A stretch of 64,000 nucleotides of DNA from Tenebrio molitor (Eukaryota; Arthropoda; Insecta; Coleoptera; Tenebrionidae), in contig NC_091048.1 of the NCBI RefSeq assembly GCF_963966145.1, forward strand, positions 7,502,001-7,566,000, read 5' to 3'. The notes under the pieces are model-generated. The model worked only from the letters and a program-made list of their open reading frames with translations. It made no database searches and had not been told where the DNA came from. The position numbers and the translations under genes were made by a program. How positions within the stretch are numbered: position 1 is the stretch's first letter; every line of letters starts with the position of its first letter. Shown here piece after piece: positions 30,284 through 43,103 of the stretch.

Positions 30284-33200
30284 TCACTTAATCATCGCAT
30301 TACTGACTGAGTCTACGGAAAAACATTTGCAAGTACAAGCAGTCACTGGACACTCGGAGTGTTCGCTAAAAAAACAACACATATGTCATCTCCACTCGCG
30401 CCTGTGGCGCCATCTACTTACTCAAACCAGTGCGTCATGTGAGAAACATGTCCTCCGTGTCTGCACGTCTGGCACCACGTGAACCAATTTGAAAATTCTA
30501 TTATCTTGGCGGTGTCGCTGCCGGCATTATTTCCAGTTGTGGTGCCCATGGGCATGAGACAGATGGCGCACCTGGGCAACGGCTTGCGACAATTCGGACA
30601 GGACGACATCTGAGGTGAAACGATTATACTATTTGGTACGTGGGGCTGGTCGAATCTCACCTTAACTTTGTTGGCGGTACCGCCTATTCGCGAGAAGGGG
30701 CCTCGTCCCCTCGTGAGGCCGTACATGTAGGCCGAGATGCTCTTGCCGCAGAAATTGCAAGAAACGTAAACCTGTTGGGGTGCTTTGTCCGCTGGCCAGT
30801 AAGTACTCAACATGATATCGAAGTGGGCCCTCTCGTTCCACAGTTGCCAAGTGTCGAGAAGATTCCGATAGCTGCGAATTTTTTTATTACGATATCATAT
30901 TGCCAATATGCTCCTACATAATAATGAAGGATTGCTTTTGCAGTCAATTCTTACTAAAGTCTAATAAGAATTTGTAAATCTCGTAGGCGTGGATGTCCTT
31001 TTAATGACTAACAGGAGAGGGTTGCAACGCATAACATGCATCCAGCCGTTCTATATTAGCCCTACCTCGATATCCAGTCTTTTATGGTTTCTGCAAACGT
31101 TTCCACCGGAAAGGCACGTACAGCGATGAGAACAGTCGATTGGATATCACCAGTGGCATCTAAATATTTCTGCAATAATCTAATTCCGTCTTGGTTGGTA
31201 CCCGTAAGTAATAACCCGTCCAAATTGCCTTCTTCTATCAGCTTATCGGACAACTTCTTCAAATAGTCATGCAAACGATTATCTGGTAGGAACATACAAG
31301 CAAAAGCGACTCGATCATCCACCGTTACACCATTTTCATTCTACAAAAACAACTTTAAAACCCGACAACGCAGAATTCGCTACGACCCTACCAGCACACT
31401 TTCGAAGTTGTAATTTTCAGCTGTCAAAAAACTGAATATCACTTTTAAATATGGATCGGAGAGTTTGTGTCTAGCCGTGGTGCAGAACTGCTTCCAGACG
31501 CTGTTCTTGTCGTCGGTGAAGCCCGCGAGAGCCATTGCGACGACATTCAAGGCCAAACTGTGGGATCCGCTCTCTTGGGCTCGACTCAAAATGTCAATCG
31601 CCAGACGAATCTTTAAATTGAACACGGCAATCGCTGCAGCTCTAGTGTACGCCTGTTCTTTTTCGAGCTGCTCGAGGAACTGTGTCAGTTGATTCGAATC
31701 TCTCTCGAAATGCCAACTACACAAATACAGTGCTTTGTCGCGATCGTCGTGTCTGCAACGCAACAACACCGTCAACAAGTGAAACTTTTTCGGCGCAACG
31801 ACTCACTTGAATATTCTGACGACGCCCTGGCAATTCTTGTTCCCCAAATCTGACCACAGAAGAGAGTAAAGTTCCGATTTGCTGTTGCTGGGGTCAATTC
31901 GTAACACGGCCTGAACTCCGGGATGTTTGCATTGAGTACCTGTCAATGTCCCGTCGTCTACGAGCTTTCCGCTTAGAAACAACCAGTTCCAGACGTTCGA
32001 TAACATTTCATTGTCCACCATTTCGCCGTTTTTGTAGAGTTCTGCCTTCAAGAAGTGCGCTTGTCATTTAGGGTTCATGATGGTCTGCTGTTTGACTTAC
32101 TTTCAAGCCATAACCGGCCAGCGCCCTCTGTCTGATTTTTGTGGAGATGTCTTGCAAGGGGCAGTCGTTTATGTACTTCATTGTTTTTCGACCGTAGGTC
32201 CAAACGACGTTCGATGTGGGGGCCCAGTTTAACGTTATCCTGTCGAACACGGTGTAGTCGGTTATGGTTCCTATTTGGACAAGAAATTAATTAAAGGAAA
32301 ATGTAAAAATCAGAACAGTAAAGTCAAACAAAAAGGAAAATACATCACATACTTCACCTAAGTCTGATAAACAGCAACTCCATTTAAGATAAAAAAGGAT
32401 TTAGATGACATTAGAAACTTTATACTCAATTTCATATAAATGTGCATCTAAGCAAGCCATGAAAATCTGATTTTCTGTTGGTAGTAAAGCTAAAGCTAGT
32501 GACTTTGACTTTCAAAGTTGCTTGCTCTGCGCGAACCCGATTTGACTAATTTTTTAGTTTTTGTCCATTTTAACATTGCCGATTTCAAAAGCAATGTTAC
32601 GTCTTTTTACTGACTAAATTAAAGTAATTCTTATTTGTTTTTGTCTTTGTATTTTTACCAAGTAAAGATTTATTGGACATGACCTTCATAAATGTGACTT
32701 TTGTAATGTAACTAAATTAAAGGTGCTTTTACAAATGCACAGCTCACTTGATGAACATTTATATGAAATCAATTATACATTTGTAGTGAAATACAAAAAA
32801 AAAATGTGTGGATTGTTTAAAAAGAAATTATTTTCCCCTTATTTGGATAATACACTTACGTGTTGTTTAGTTTTTTAATAACTTTTTTAACTTAATTAAC
32901 ACACTTTTGGATTTTGCGCATTTAAATAAACAATTAATAATTGATCAGAATGACAACCTGTTCAAAAGCGTAGTTTGATTGATCCCCGGAGAGCGCTGCT
33001 GAACATGTGCTTTTTAGGGATATTATTCATCTCAAGTTTTTGTCACCAAGAATCTTTCTTGTTCAAATGACATTTTGAATTTGAGGTCAAAAAACCTTCT
33101 TTTTTTGCTGCTTTGAAATTAAATTAACGAATTTTTTCCTTACTGTTCGTTGTTTTTGTGTTTAGTGTTATTGTTCTTTGTTATGTTACGTATTGATTAT

Positions 33201-34486
33201 TATTTTTAGTGAAGCGCTCGTTTTGTGGCGCCCTCATTGGCGGAAATTGGCATTTAGAAACTCACCTGACAGCGCAATTGTCAAGAATCTATTCTCATCC
33301 GAATTATGCCAAGAAAATGACATAATATTATGAGGAGACCCTGGCGCCACATCTCGTTCCAAAACCGACGGTTCCACTTCTTCATTCCCAATGACAGTGT
33401 GTTGAATATCATACAAATTAATTACAGAACTGTCTTTTTGTAACGCCCCTAAGAGATTATACCTACAAGAGCCACAAATTCACAATAAATAATGAAAAAC
33501 GTGTTAAGGACGCACTTTGTAGGACACCAAGCGATCTTAATCACTGGTTTATTCTGATGTAATGTGAGAATTGGTTTCTCGAAATTGCGGGTGTCCCAAA
33601 CGTAGATATTGTTTTCAAAAAATGACGCTAGGTGTCTGTCATCATTTGGATCCACACTCAATCCAAACACTGCTTTGGTTAAAGTAGAATTTGTGATTTT
33701 ATTGGGGTCTGGAAATAATTATTAGTTGAAGGTGTCTCAAATAACTGGTAGTGATCACCTCTGATGTCAACAAACTTGATATTCTTCAGATTCATACCAA
33801 CAGCAATGATTTTACTGTTACTGCTAAACCATGCCATGCTGTGGGCTGTCTCAGACACCCCAAACTCAGCTATTGGCTTTGCAAGTTCTACTCCTGGGGC
33901 CATAGTGTTGACAGCCAGCCTTCCAGAGTTGTTATTCTCATTATTTGGTGAGGATTTTGTTATATCCCAAATGAGGACGGAGTTGTCTGCTCTGTACTTG
34001 TCCAAACCAGCAGCCACCCAACTTGTTTCAATTGTATTCCAACAGACTGCATTGCACTGTCTGGCATGTCTTGGCACTAGAAATCTAACATAATTCTAAC
34101 AAAACTAACACCAGTCAACAAACCTAATTCTTTTCCAGTTAAACCCAAAGCATCATACTCTGTAGGCCCAAATGTGGATAAGGCAATTCTTCCATTTGAC
34201 AGACCCACAGCTAACAGCAAATCTGTGTCTGATTTGGGGTATATATCTAAACATTTGACATAATGGTGATTGGTGTTTGTAGCTAATAAATTTGCTGAAG
34301 TTGTACTAGATAGTTTAATACCTAAAAAAAAAATGATTGAAATGTATCGTTCAGGTCGTTACGCTGTGCGTTACTTTGAAAAACATTGTCGCGGTCTTGG
34401 TGGACTTCATACAAACAAATCTCGGAACCCCATGTGATAAATTTGTTTGTGATAGGAGACCATTGTATTTCTAACTTTGAAGACAT
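30284..34486 (-). CDS. mio: GATOR2 complex protein MIOS (missing oocyte)
   Basis: Eleven exons on the minus strand (34486-34375, 34321-34124, 34076-33759, 33708-33516, 33462-33266, 32270-32101, 32045-31807, 31752-31392, 31340-31066, 30871-30422, 30365-30284) give 864 residues, close to the usual 860-880 of MIOS. All junctions are GT..AG and keep phase. The N-terminal half is a WD40 propeller (PRHARQCNAVCWN, AAGLDKYRADNSVLIWDI, YVWDTRNFEKPILTL); the middle is alpha-solenoid (LYLCSWHFERDSNQL, AMALAGFTDDKNSVW); the C-terminus is a zinc-binding RING-like region (CNFCGKSIS, CPNCRKPLPRCAICLMPMG, WFTWCQTCRHGGH, CPVTACTCKC). MIOS works in GATOR2 at the lysosome, opposing GATOR1 to allow TORC1 activation by amino acids. 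The acceptor of exon 7 was chosen by phase because an in-frame TGA precedes it. Intron 5 carries an interspersed repeat. Confidence 0.95.
32945..33262 (-). repeat. Interspersed repeat copy in mio intron 5
   Basis: On the minus strand this matches the repeats at 59597-60150 and 63720-64000 (shared pieces: GCGCTCT, TTTTTGTCACCGA/AAG, ACACTAAACACAAAAAC, TTTCCGCC). Its end lies only a few bases from the splice donor of exon 5 (33266/33265). Confidence 0.7.
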
Positions 34487-34639
34487 TTTGTGGAATCTAC
34501 AAATATTATGCTACATAGACACTTATTACTAAACGAATAAGGCAGAGTTGATAATGTTTGCGCTCAGCTTAACTTGCTTATAGGTTATGTTTTGATTTTT
34601 TAAAACGAAAGTGTTGAGTTGGTAGCACTGTAAAATGTC

Positions 34640-35250
34640 ACAATAATCGAATATACCAGGTGCAATCGAAAATTTTGCACCATAGGTCTTCGTCTCGGTA
34701 CTCGGTCTTCATTCTCTGGGCTTAACACAAAAAAAACTCACTTCTACTCTTAATGATATCATCTACTATCTATGCGTCAATCAAAATAGACGAGAAAATC
34801 ATGCAAAAATACGAAAGAACAGAAGCTATAAAAGTAAATGAAGTATTATTTAATAACATAGGATACGTAGATGATACAATTTTAATTGCTTCTAATGAAG
34901 TAGAACCACAACAACTAGGTACTAAACTGCATTTCGGAAAAAAGAATCAGAAGGGAGCTAAATATCAACACCCAAAAACGTTGGCAGCAGAGATAATGTC
35001 CATCCACCATCTGAATATGATGCACGATAATATCAGAGTACAAGGTGGAAAATTCAGATACTTAGGAAGAACTATTGACGAACTTTCCGACACCATTATA
35101 GAAATAAGATCAAGGATCAGTAACCATCACATAAAAATTGAATTAAGACTACTTAACAGAATAAACAGAAAGACCCCCGAAATAGAGAACATTATCAGAA
35201 GCAGGCACATCATGCGACATGATAAATAAGAAGCACTCCAATAGCCTTAT
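34640..35250 (+). pseudogene. Relic of a non-LTR reverse transcriptase
   Basis: The open frame 34753-35229 contains NIGYVDDTILIASNEVEPQQ, the catalytic-pair motif of a non-LTR RT, followed by FRYLGRTIDE and IEIRSRISN, which match the YLG..I and E/I-R-I segments seen downstream of the catalytic pair in RTE/Jockey-like elements. About 150 residues remain and the usual K-x-x-x-M part between is scrambled. It lies between the divergent promoters of mio and the next gene. Confidence 0.6.
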
Positions 35251-35448
35251 AAATATCTATAAGGCGTGAGACATGACACACCCATTGTTAAAAAACCTTA
35301 GTCAGGGAGACAGAGAAAGATTCAGTCACTGAGAATGTGGCAACAGCGTATAGGAATACTTTCGGATGTACCTACTTATATCGTTTTTTGTTAAATTTTT
35401 TCTGGTAAAAAGTCCGTGAAGGATGATAACAGTAGTCAGTTGAGAAAA

Positions 35449-36336
35449 ATGAATGACAAAAGAGGTTCATCGTCGTCTGTGGAGGATCTTCCAAGTCCTT
35501 TACTTCTCAGGACACCTGGAAGTTCGGCATCATCCACAGTTCGTAAATCCGCTACAAAAAAGAGTGCAACTGTCCCCTTAGTGAAGCAAGACTTGAAGGT
35601 TTCGTCATACATGTTTCAAACTCCAGCATGTCCAAGATCATCAAATACAAGATCTCGATGGTCAGTTTTGTCCCGAAATTCTTTCAAACTGTCTAAAAAA
35701 TTTGTTCTCAATGAAACAACAAACACCACTTTTACGGAGAATTGTGAATTGGAATGCTGTCTAGTCTCTTGTAAATATCTGCAAGCATTAATTAAAGAAA
35801 AAATCGCAACAAGGGTGGTGAACAAGTATGAAGAAGACGTTCAAGGGCAGTTAGCTTTGCAAAAAGATCGCTTGTTCAAAACTCAAATGAAAAGAAGAGC
35901 AATAAAAGAAGAAATCGATAGAGTGACTCACACGAACACGTTACATCAAATTGTTCAAGTTTTGGAAAGCAATGTGACTCGTTTTACTGAGCTGTTCAAT
36001 ACTTTGGATTTAAATAAATTAACATCTCATCTAAATTTGTTGGCCAGTACTCTTTATGTGACAAACGTTGTACGAATCGCAAGTGAAGAAGATGCTGATA
36101 AATTGGAGGAACTTTTAATGCAATGCCTTGCTACAATCAATCAAATTATTTTAAGTACACCAAATACAGAAGCAATCGTGCAGCTTGCCAAAGTTATTGG
36201 AAAGTTTTGGAGTGTTAGAATTTTATGCGGAGATAAACAAAGAACATTCGATGCGGTTCAAAGGAATAAAACGCTGGAATTGTTCAACAAGCTATCTGAA
36301 ATGTACGCTGAACAAGAGAAATATAAAGAAAACTAA
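35449..36336 (+). CDS. Coiled-coil protein, possible augmin subunit HAUS8
   Basis: A single open exon from the ATG at 35449 gives 295 residues; the frame is open a little further upstream but only a GTG is available, so a short upstream exon is possible. The first 95 residues are rich in Ser, Thr, Lys and Arg (SSSSVEDLPSPLLLRTPG), expected to be disordered and basic. Residues about 105-280 are helical with coiled-coil character (LQALIKEKIATRVVNKYEED, AIKEEIDRVTHTNTLHQIVQ, VTRFTELFNTLDLNKL). This layout, a basic microtubule-binding tail then a helical body, and the spacing of the helical segments resemble HAUS8 of the augmin complex, which recruits gamma-tubulin to spindle microtubules. The resemblance is structural, not a motif match, and other coiled-coil proteins remain possible. 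No introns were seen in the coding part. Confidence 0.45.
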   Translation: MNDKRGSSSSVEDLPSPLLLRTPGSSASSTVRKSATKKSATVPLVKQDLKVSSYMFQTPACPRSSNTRSRWSVLSRNSFKLSKKFVLNETTNTTFTENCELECCLVSCKYLQALIKEKIATRVVNKYEEDVQGQLALQKDRLFKTQMKRRAIKEEIDRVTHTNTLHQIVQVLESNVTRFTELFNTLDLNKLTSHLNLLASTLYVTNVVRIASEEDADKLEELLMQCLATINQIILSTPNTEAIVQLAKVIGKFWSVRILCGDKQRTFDAVQRNKTLELFNKLSEMYAEQEKYKEN

Positions 36337-36465
36337 TTTTAATCGTCTTTCTGCAACAAAAAAAATTTACTGTTCGAAGATTTTGTAACATTATTATTTG
36401 TTTGTATAATTTTCATTGTCATTATTTATACATATAATTATTGCTGCCTCGGTTTACAGGTTGAA

Positions 36466-36471
36466 AATAAA
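36466..36471 (+). promoter_or_regulatory. Polyadenylation signal AATAAA
   Basis: AATAAA lies 130 bp after the stop codon of the HAUS8-like gene, in AT-rich 3' UTR-like sequence. Confidence 0.55.
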
Positions 36472-36519
36472 TCACGTTCTAATAAAGTAGACTTTTTAAT
36501 AAATATTGCCGCTCCCAAA

Positions 36520-37585
36520 AACCAAAAATTCAAATACTAAATGGGTAAAACTAAACTTACATGCTGAACATTTTCAGTTATACAGTTTTGCACAGTTCAA
36601 GAAGAAAACAAAACTTCAAACTGCTGTACGGTTTTGGTTGATTATATGTCAAATTAGTATTTATGTAAACAAAATTCCAATTGTCAAATACATTTGTGGT
36701 AAGTAAATAAAGAGAATAAGATCTCTTTAATCAAAGAATCAACAAGGGTAAGGTTTTGAATAGAAATTAACAGAGACAGATAAATACATACTTACTAACT
36801 TGGACGATGTACGACAAGAGGTTGAAGATCTCTTCATTTCGAGAGTAAGTTTATTGCACGAGCGCAGCGAGGTGAATTATTATACGAAGGATGAAAAGCT
36901 ATTTTACACATTCAAGGGCTTAGTGCTGATTTGCATGGACTGCACGTAAGTCTGTTTTAAGCAAACGTTTATATTTCATTAAAAATTAAATACAAAATTA
37001 ACAGGTTCGAACAAAATTTAATATGTCTGTAACCTTATCGTTTTGTGCCGATTTTCAACCAAAACAGAATAAGTTCTGAAAACTTTAGGTAAATGGGTGA
37101 TATGTCTGGTGTCGACATAAGTTTTTTGTTTTCTCTAAGGACCGTTGTCTCATGTGTTTTGTGATGATTGCCGAAAGCCGTAAATTAGAATACTTACCTA
37201 CCTATTGTTTGTTTGAGATCTACAGAGTGATCAACAAGAAAACAAATCAAGAGTGCACCTTTTGTTTTATAGAAACATCTCTCTTAGCTTAATCGTACGC
37301 ATATGTATACTCGCTATGCAGTTGTTTTATTGGTTGCCTACATCTCGAAAAATCTATTATTAATTAATTACTAATAATCAATGCGTTATCTTCAATGGTA
37401 AAACTCATTTTATTTACCACTTAATTTGGGATACTTGTTGCTTACAACTACAGGAAACGCCCGTAAACTTTGCCGAAATCGAAAACTATTTCCAAGGTTA
37501 ACATCAATACCGTTGCTTTAAAACTGACGTTTGTTTAACATTTCACAGAAAAATCTGCTTATCAGTGGCGTCGCGTTTGGCAATA
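36520..37585. other. Non-coding spacer
   Basis: AT-rich, no supported gene or clear repeat boundary. Confidence 0.5.
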
Positions 37586-38226
37586 CAGGGTTAGTCACGA
37601 GAGACTTCCGATGAAAATTTCGTTATATGCAACCGAAACTACAGTTTCCAGTGGTTTCTAGCTTCCTAAATTTATAAAAAGTAATACTTAAATCAACGAT
37701 TGCTGGCCCTTGTTGTCTGTCATGTCAGTTTTAACATTTATATTAACTTTTGCTCATAACCTCAATAAAGAGAAGGTGTCATGATTAATCTTATTCGCCA
37801 AGCTACTTGGATTGCTAACTTATTTCGAATTAAACAAAATATCAAGTTCTAGGGGTTTCTTATACAGTGTGGAAACTTTAACTGGAATAAAATTTATAAC
37901 TTGGACATTGGTAATTTTTGTAAAAAATCCCGAAACAGGTCGATTTTTGTTTTTCCTTGCCCCCATTTTGGCATATATGGTTTTTGCGTATCTGCTTCCG
38001 GAAGTTTGCAACCACCCCTAATTTTTTTTCAAATGTAAGGGTATGCCAAGTGACACCTCGTTTGAAAGCCCACTTCGCAAGGAATACAACGCACTATTTG
38101 TTTCCTGAATATTTTCAAAGCCTACGTGCTAAAAAATAAAAACCCATTTTTTATAAGTTGAAGTTGTTTGTATTTTGGGTTGCATATAACGAAATTTTCA
38201 TCGGAAGTTGCTCATGAATAACCCTG
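37586..38226. mobile_element. MITE, 641 bp, TA target site
   Basis: The left end CAGGGTTAGTCACGAGAGAC, extending through CTTCCGATGAAAATTTCGTT, is mirrored at the right up to 38226. TA flanks at 37584-37585 and 38227-38228. The interior 37865-38140 matches 6310-6607, so it is either a nested copy or the shared core of one family. Confidence 0.75.
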
Positions 38227-38570
38227 TAAGTATAGCTGGTAAATTACCCATTCTTACAAATGTAAAATCTTGCTCTTGTTTATTTTTTCAATTTGCTCCA
38301 TTATCAGATTATAATAATAAAATACACAATTACCTACAATTCCAAACGCCTAAAATTCATGAGGTATGATTTATTATAAAGTACCTAGCGTTTGAGACCA
38401 CCATGCATTGAACGCTTATTTGCACATGATCCGCTACGACGTGACCGATAATTTGTAACGCCTACTGTGATTTGTTTTCTTTTCGATTACTCTGTATATT
38501 TTATCTGTCTTTACAAACTCTACTTAAAAACCACCGTAACTTTGCCCTCGTAGTTGTAATGGATGGGGAA

Positions 38571-38610
38571 AGACATCGGCCAATAGGGTCAGACATCGGC
38601 CAATAGGGTC
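38571..38610 (+). repeat. Perfect 20-bp tandem duplication
   Basis: AGACATCGGCCAATAGGGTC is present twice head to tail with no difference, which suggests a recent slippage event. Confidence 0.9.
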
Positions 38611-38780
38611 GACAGAGTAGAATTTAAACACGGGCTCAAAGAGGACAGTTAATGTATTTTAAATTAAAACATGATAGGTTCCTTTTGGTGTTTTGTGACA
38701 CTATTTTTATCAATTCTTAGCATATTTTATGCCATCTCTAATCCCGAAATTAACTAACTGTACACATTACACAATATGAT

Positions 38781-39104
38781 CTACAAAAGAAGAGACAAGG
38801 GGCGGCTATGGAAAACAAAACTTTAGAAAACGTAGGATCAATCTGCAATATTTATACCACATCCGTGATGCAACACCCACAAAGTTACCTGCAGTAAACC
38901 CAGCCACCATTTTCTTTGTTAAGATTTTGAAAATGGGATTCTGTCATAACAAATAATTTGTGCTCTAGAGTGAAAACCATTTTTTATATAAAATTCACAT
39001 AGATGTCAAAATTGAGAAGTAACAGTTCAAGTTCTAGGGTTCAAGTTACGCCACAGGTTTTCAGAAATTTTGTTTTCCATAGCCGTCTTTTATCTCTTTT
39101 TTGT
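38781..39104. mobile_element. MITE, about 320 bp
   Basis: CGGCTATGGAAAACAAAA at 38802 is mirrored by TTTTGTTTTCCATAGCCG near 39070-39087; weaker inverted similarity extends outward. The exact ends are uncertain. Confidence 0.6.
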
Positions 39105-39195
39105 TGAGAGTATTGTACTACAGTCCATTCCATTTAAGTATGCAGTGTAGAATAGCATAGGGACTATTTTCCCGTCGTAGGATTATTTCACTATA

Positions 39196-39373
39196 CAGAG
39201 TATTTCACGAGTGATAATAATGTGCCCGACGGAATTGCAGAAAATGCAACCCACAATACATTTGGAAAGCAAACCTGCTATGGACGCCTATAATATCCAG
39301 GTTTGCTTCGGAAATGTATTGTGGGTAGCATTTTAAATTCCGTCGGGGTTATTATCACTCGTGAAAAACCCTG
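39196..39373. mobile_element. Palindromic MITE, 178 bp, TA target site
   Basis: Nearly the whole element is an inverted repeat: CAGAGTATTTCACGAGTGAT at left, complement at right, with AATACATTTGGAAAGCAAAC mirrored in the middle. TA flanks both ends. Confidence 0.85.
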
Positions 39374-41270
39374 TATATAAATCTGTAAATGTGTGAGCGA
39401 GTCACAAATACATTCTCAAACTGACTGTATTAAGTGCGTGTGTAGAGATTGTTATTGTTTTCGGTGACTAATTACATAACAGCTTTTTTTATTCCACTTT
39501 TAAGGCACTAAACAAACAGTTCATAGAAAGTGTTATGCATTTTTTTTTATACCTATATACTATATACAAAACAAACCGTTAACGAGTAATACGTCGGTTT
39601 TTTTTTTTTGTAATAGTATGTATGTATTATCACTCAGTTATCACACAATCTTCTAATAATATGAAATATTTTCATTTATTCTCATTTAAACGGAAAAGAT
39701 GATATTGATATTGCTTCAGCCGGTATCAACTAATTATTAGTGTATGGAATGCTTTCATTGTTGTGGAAATAAGCACGAGTCGCAGATGGGTGTGTAATTC
39801 TTGAAATAATTAAATTTCTCCACCTCTGTTCACCTTTTTTGTATAACTTTGGTTAGAATTTCTGCGAAATCAAAATTTGATTAAAAAATACTCAAATCTG
39901 ATTAGCTCAAATATATAAAATGTGACTTTTAATCAAATGTTCTTTAACGAAGTTTAGATTTTATAAAATGTAATAGCTGTAAGTTTGTTTATTTAATAGG
40001 TACAACACATTTTTCCAATCGATCTTGATTTTATCCGAATTTTTAGATCCACTGCTAGGCACTTGGGGTGTTTTTACCATCTCTGAGCGCATCGTACGTA
40101 TGCCATGTAAAATAATAATAAATTAAAGAAACAAAGTGGAATCAACGTTCTTAGTTCACCTGGTACAACTAAAGGTATCAATTAAAACACGTACTACTAC
40201 TTATACTATGTTTGTATTATTTTCCTTATACATTTTAACATTAGTTCGCAATAAACGATTAACATTTCTTGATTTTCTCAACCATATATAATTCACTGAA
40301 CGACGATAAAACTATTTGCAAAAGCTATATCCTGAAAATGGAACATAAAAATATAACAAACATACTAGAATGTGTACTCTCAGTGGCGGCTCGTCCTTTA
40401 GACAATAGCCAACAAATGCTACTCTTTATGTATGTGTATAAATGTCTACGGTTCACGTCTACCTATCACTCTAACAATGTCCCACCACATCCAAACGCTT
40501 CTTGGGTCTCAAATAATTTCATCTTAATCGAGTGCTCCTTATTGTTTCACTGCCATACTACAGTCTAGAATGTCACGAGTCGGTGAGATTCTTAAAAAAA
40601 ATTAAAGCGATGCTTGCACAGATCTTTTTTTAAATTATTTTTGTACCTTTCTAAACCGAGATTCGTATCGTGTTATTCTACTTGAGAATTCTTAAACTCT
40701 CTCCCGTTTTAAGCTCAGTTCATGTTAAACATTCCGGTGCCTGCGCCTGTAAAGGCACCAAATTACTCGAGACACCGGCGTTCGTGGTGTGATTCTGGAA
40801 AAATTCAACTTCTGATCGGACACAGGTTTATTCGTAACGTTCGTTCGTTACAACCCACGAGTATTTTTTCAATCACAAAAATCAATAAATAACGTCGATG
40901 TTTATTTAACAACCAACATGTCACAGATTCTGTACAATTTCAGTTAGGAATGTTCTTCGCATTTTGTTGGTAGTATTTCAAGAAAATTAATGAATTCGAT
41001 GCTACATAAATGACATAATTAAAGCTCTAAAACATACCAATTAACTTTCACTGTTGTTTCTTTGGGAATTTCGATATTCAATCCCCTTTTGTAAAGGTGG
41101 TGATTTTCGATTAGGTACTATATTTTCTGATCGATATTCATATCGTTTTCGAAGTGTTGTGATTTATTTAAAAAAAAAAACGATAAATCGGGTGGATCAG
41201 AAACCTCCTTCGCCACAATAGTTTTTCTTAAAATAGAAAACTAATATGTGAAAATTATTAAATACATATA
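39374..41270. other. Non-coding spacer with a hAT-like end
   Basis: No gene is supported. At 40382 the sequence CAGTGGCGGCTCGTCCTTTA matches the terminal repeat of the 44657-45320 element, but no mate end was found, so it is a truncated copy. Confidence 0.5.
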
Positions 41271-41520
41271 CAGGGTGAGCAACAATAACTGTTTCAGTTG
41301 GCAATAAAAAATTTTACATGAAATTTTCAAGACTGAATTGTACCTATTTCGGTTTGTTTTATTGACACTATTGACAGCTGGTATACATTTCATATTTAAA
41401 CGTCTTGGTTTTTGTATTCTTTTATTAATAAAATGGTTTTCTCGTTGGAACATGACATAAAAGTCACCAAAAGTTCCCAGAATTTATTGCTAACTCAATC
41501 AGTGATTGTTGTTCACACGG
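41271..41520. mobile_element. MITE, about 250 bp, TA target site (copy 2 of 2)
   Basis: Same family as 13825-14051 in opposite orientation; ends CAGGGTGAGCAACAATAACT and TTGTTCACACGG. It also encodes nothing. Confidence 0.75.
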
Positions 41521-42447
41521 CATATTTTTTTAAATAAATGTTTTCGAAAAATAAAATTTATAAATTGTAATTAAGCTCAAAAATCGTGTTCCTGATGACC
41601 TAGATCCTAGAGTGTACTCTACGAATCTATGTTGTCAACCAGTTATCATAAATAAACAAATACATATGTATTTGTAAAAATTTCAAAATTTGAATACATA
41701 ATTATTGTAGATTAAAAAAAAGGATAGTATACAGAGTGAGTCATGATTCTATACACGTTGGTCAAAAGCCTGGTATCTAGACCAATATGTGAAAGTTCAC
41801 ATGTACGGGGTGTATCTAAAATACGTGTGTTAAATTTAACCAGTGGAAGAACTCGCCAATTACCGAGTTAGAGTGGTCTATACAGACAGATTCACATAAC
41901 TTTCCGACCCTGCCGAAAGTTAAATGCAACCAGTAATACGTTATTCAGTGACAACTTGATATACTCCGTACTCTCATAGATTGTACGTTTTTTGACAGAA
42001 GACAGACCCAGAGAGTAGTGTGGCGGGAATTAATCTGCAGGGATACAACGGTTTTCCATATAACGTGAAACAATTGAGATGGAAAGTTTAGTATTTTTCA
42101 CTGCCTTATGTTTTGGAACTAGAATTTAAAAACGTACAATCTATCACCGTACGGAGTATACCTTTATTTACTATGAAATCTGGACACTCCTGACATTATT
42201 GGCAATCTCTTGACAGTTCCTTTTTGTATAATTCTGAAATAATTTTTGTTAATTAAAATGTGCTCCAATGACGAAACGATCGATACGATATTGATATACC
42301 GGGTGTATAATGTAAAATCTTTGGTGCTATAACTTCCTTATTTTTTTATCCAATTTTAATAAGTGATACGTCAAACAAAATCGTTTTAGAAACACTGTAG
42401 CCCGACATGCTATGATTTTTTTTTGACGATGTAGCATAAATCACGGA

Positions 42448-42722
42448 TGTAGTACCAAAGCACCCCGTACTACCCCTTTCGAAGCGCTACCGTCGCCAGC
42501 GAGAATCAACTCGCTGGGCCCCTACCATCCCGTCAGCTGCGCGCTGACGGAGCGTGCGGGACCATCTCCAGTCAGGCTATAAAAGGGATGCACGCATGGA
42601 CAATTATTCATTATTATTCACTTAATCATTCGAGCTCCCTCAAGAGTCTCACCGCAATCCTTTGTTAACTTTGTTTACCTTTATGTAAATAAACAATTTA
42701 CAACACAAACACTGTTAAAACA
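42448..42722 (+). mobile_element. LTR-like insert with TATA box
   Basis: A GC-richer 275-bp island within AT-rich DNA starts TGTAGTACC, has CTATAAAAGGGATGCACGC near 42576 (a TATA box) and AATAAA near 42687, and ends near AAAACA. That is the promoter plus polyadenylation plan of an LTR. No exact target duplication was found, so the ends are uncertain. Confidence 0.4.
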
Positions 42723-42905
42723 TTATATTTTTTGACAGATCACAGCTAACTTTGTTTTTTTAAGCTGCACTGTATATTTTTTTATCTTTATTCTGATAGA
42801 CGTTTATCTTCTGAATACACAAACATTAAAATAAAAAAATCAAAAATTTCTTTTTAATAAAAAAAAAAAAATAGAATTTCCAAAAATCAAATAACCATAA
42901 CTTTA

Positions 42906-43103
42906 CTATAGCAAATGTTCGAAATTACCTCCATTCTCTCTAAGGCACATTCGACACCTTCCACTGACGCCTATTGCGGCGTTTAATAAAATTTCTGGTG
43001 GTATTTCTTCACATACTGCTACGATTCTTCTTACTAAATCATCTCTGTTATCGGCCGGAGTCAAATAGACATTGTCTGGAATGTCCATAGCTCTCTTAGT
43101 CAC
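42906..43103 (-). pseudogene. C-terminal relic of a Tc1/mariner-superfamily transposase
   Basis: About 65 codons remain: NRDDLVRRIVAVCEEIPPEI, then GVSGRCRMCLRENGGNFEHL. The pattern R-I-x-x-x-C-x-E-I ... R-C-x-x-C-x-x-x-N-G-G-x-F/I-E-H is the standard C-terminal end of IS630/Tc1/mariner-like transposases in arthropods. The DDE catalytic domain is deleted. It lies in the correct orientation inside the TIRs of the 42299-43446 element. Confidence 0.7.

Noticed and set aside
30284..30422. mio truncated at HWFE-stop, lacking its last zinc ligands
   Set aside because: The apparent stop overlaps a GTAAGT splice donor; a further exon at 30365-30284 supplies CPVTACTCKC in phase.
35416..35448. Start of the HAUS8-like gene at 35416
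   Set aside because: That codon is GTG; the first in-frame ATG is at 35449.
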